DNA of 5,429 nucleotides from an uncultured Bacillota bacterium (lineage in GTDB: Bacteria > Bacillota > Clostridia > Peptostreptococcales > Anaerovoracaceae), in contig CAMJRV010000198.1 of the NCBI GenBank assembly GCA_946408315.1, positions 1 to 5,429 of the forward strand, given 5' to 3'. Made by a program: the position numbers and the translations under genes. This document shows, in pieces, positions 5,397-5,429 of the stretch. Position 1 is the stretch's first letter; each line of letters begins with the position of its first letter. The notes under the pieces are model-generated. The model had not been told where the DNA came from. It did not search any database and saw only the letters and a program-made list of their open reading frames with translations.

Positions 5397-5429
5397 GAGT
5401 TCCCGTTCTCGAAACCGAGTACGTGTATC

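Noticed and set aside
5408..5419. CTCG-AAAC-CGAG hairpin after mnmA
   Set aside because: The stem is only 4 bp and no T tract follows before the window ends, so it is not supportable as a terminator.

Overview
The window reads as ordinary chromosomal DNA of an anaerobic, low-to-moderate GC Gram-positive bacterium, most likely class Clostridia (Bacillota). The pointers are strong AGGAGG-type ribosome binding sites, lipoprotein signal peptides, a copper-amine-oxidase-type stalk domain on a secreted protein, a stand-alone LUD protein of the clostridial type, a single-domain bacteriohemerythrin, and an MnmA with the CxxC + C cysteine pattern. Genus cannot be decided from the sequence. I see no mobile element, CRISPR array, rRNA or tRNA gene.

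Layout. (1) 1-1436: a translationally coupled pair on the + strand. The first gene enters from outside the window and encodes a secreted protein with a copper-amine-oxidase N-terminal-like domain; the second encodes an unrecognised lipoprotein. (2) 1540-3641: a probable three-gene + strand operon encoding a LUD (LutC-like) protein, an unrecognised lipoprotein and a 10-TM EamA/DMT-type transporter. It has a weak candidate promoter in front and a perfect 13-bp stem terminator behind. (3) 3693-4097: a bacteriohemerythrin gene on the - strand, convergent with the operon and sharing that bidirectional terminator. (4) 4098-4322: a divergent intergenic region with a candidate promoter for each direction and a 7-bp perfect dyad filling the -10/-35 interval of the hemerythrin promoter. 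(5) 4323-5396: mnmA, complete, encoding the tRNA-U34 2-thiouridylase.

Functional links are loose. The first two gene groups concern the cell envelope and an uncharacterised LUD/lipoprotein/transporter set. Hemerythrin is an O2- or redox-responsive diiron protein, and MnmA is housekeeping tRNA thiolation. I do not see a clear new multi-gene system. The most notable points are at the residue level: a Gln where hemerythrins normally have an iron-ligand His, and loss of the cysteine cluster expected near the C-terminus of the solo LUD protein. The operator-like dyad in front of the hemerythrin gene is the best regulatory lead.
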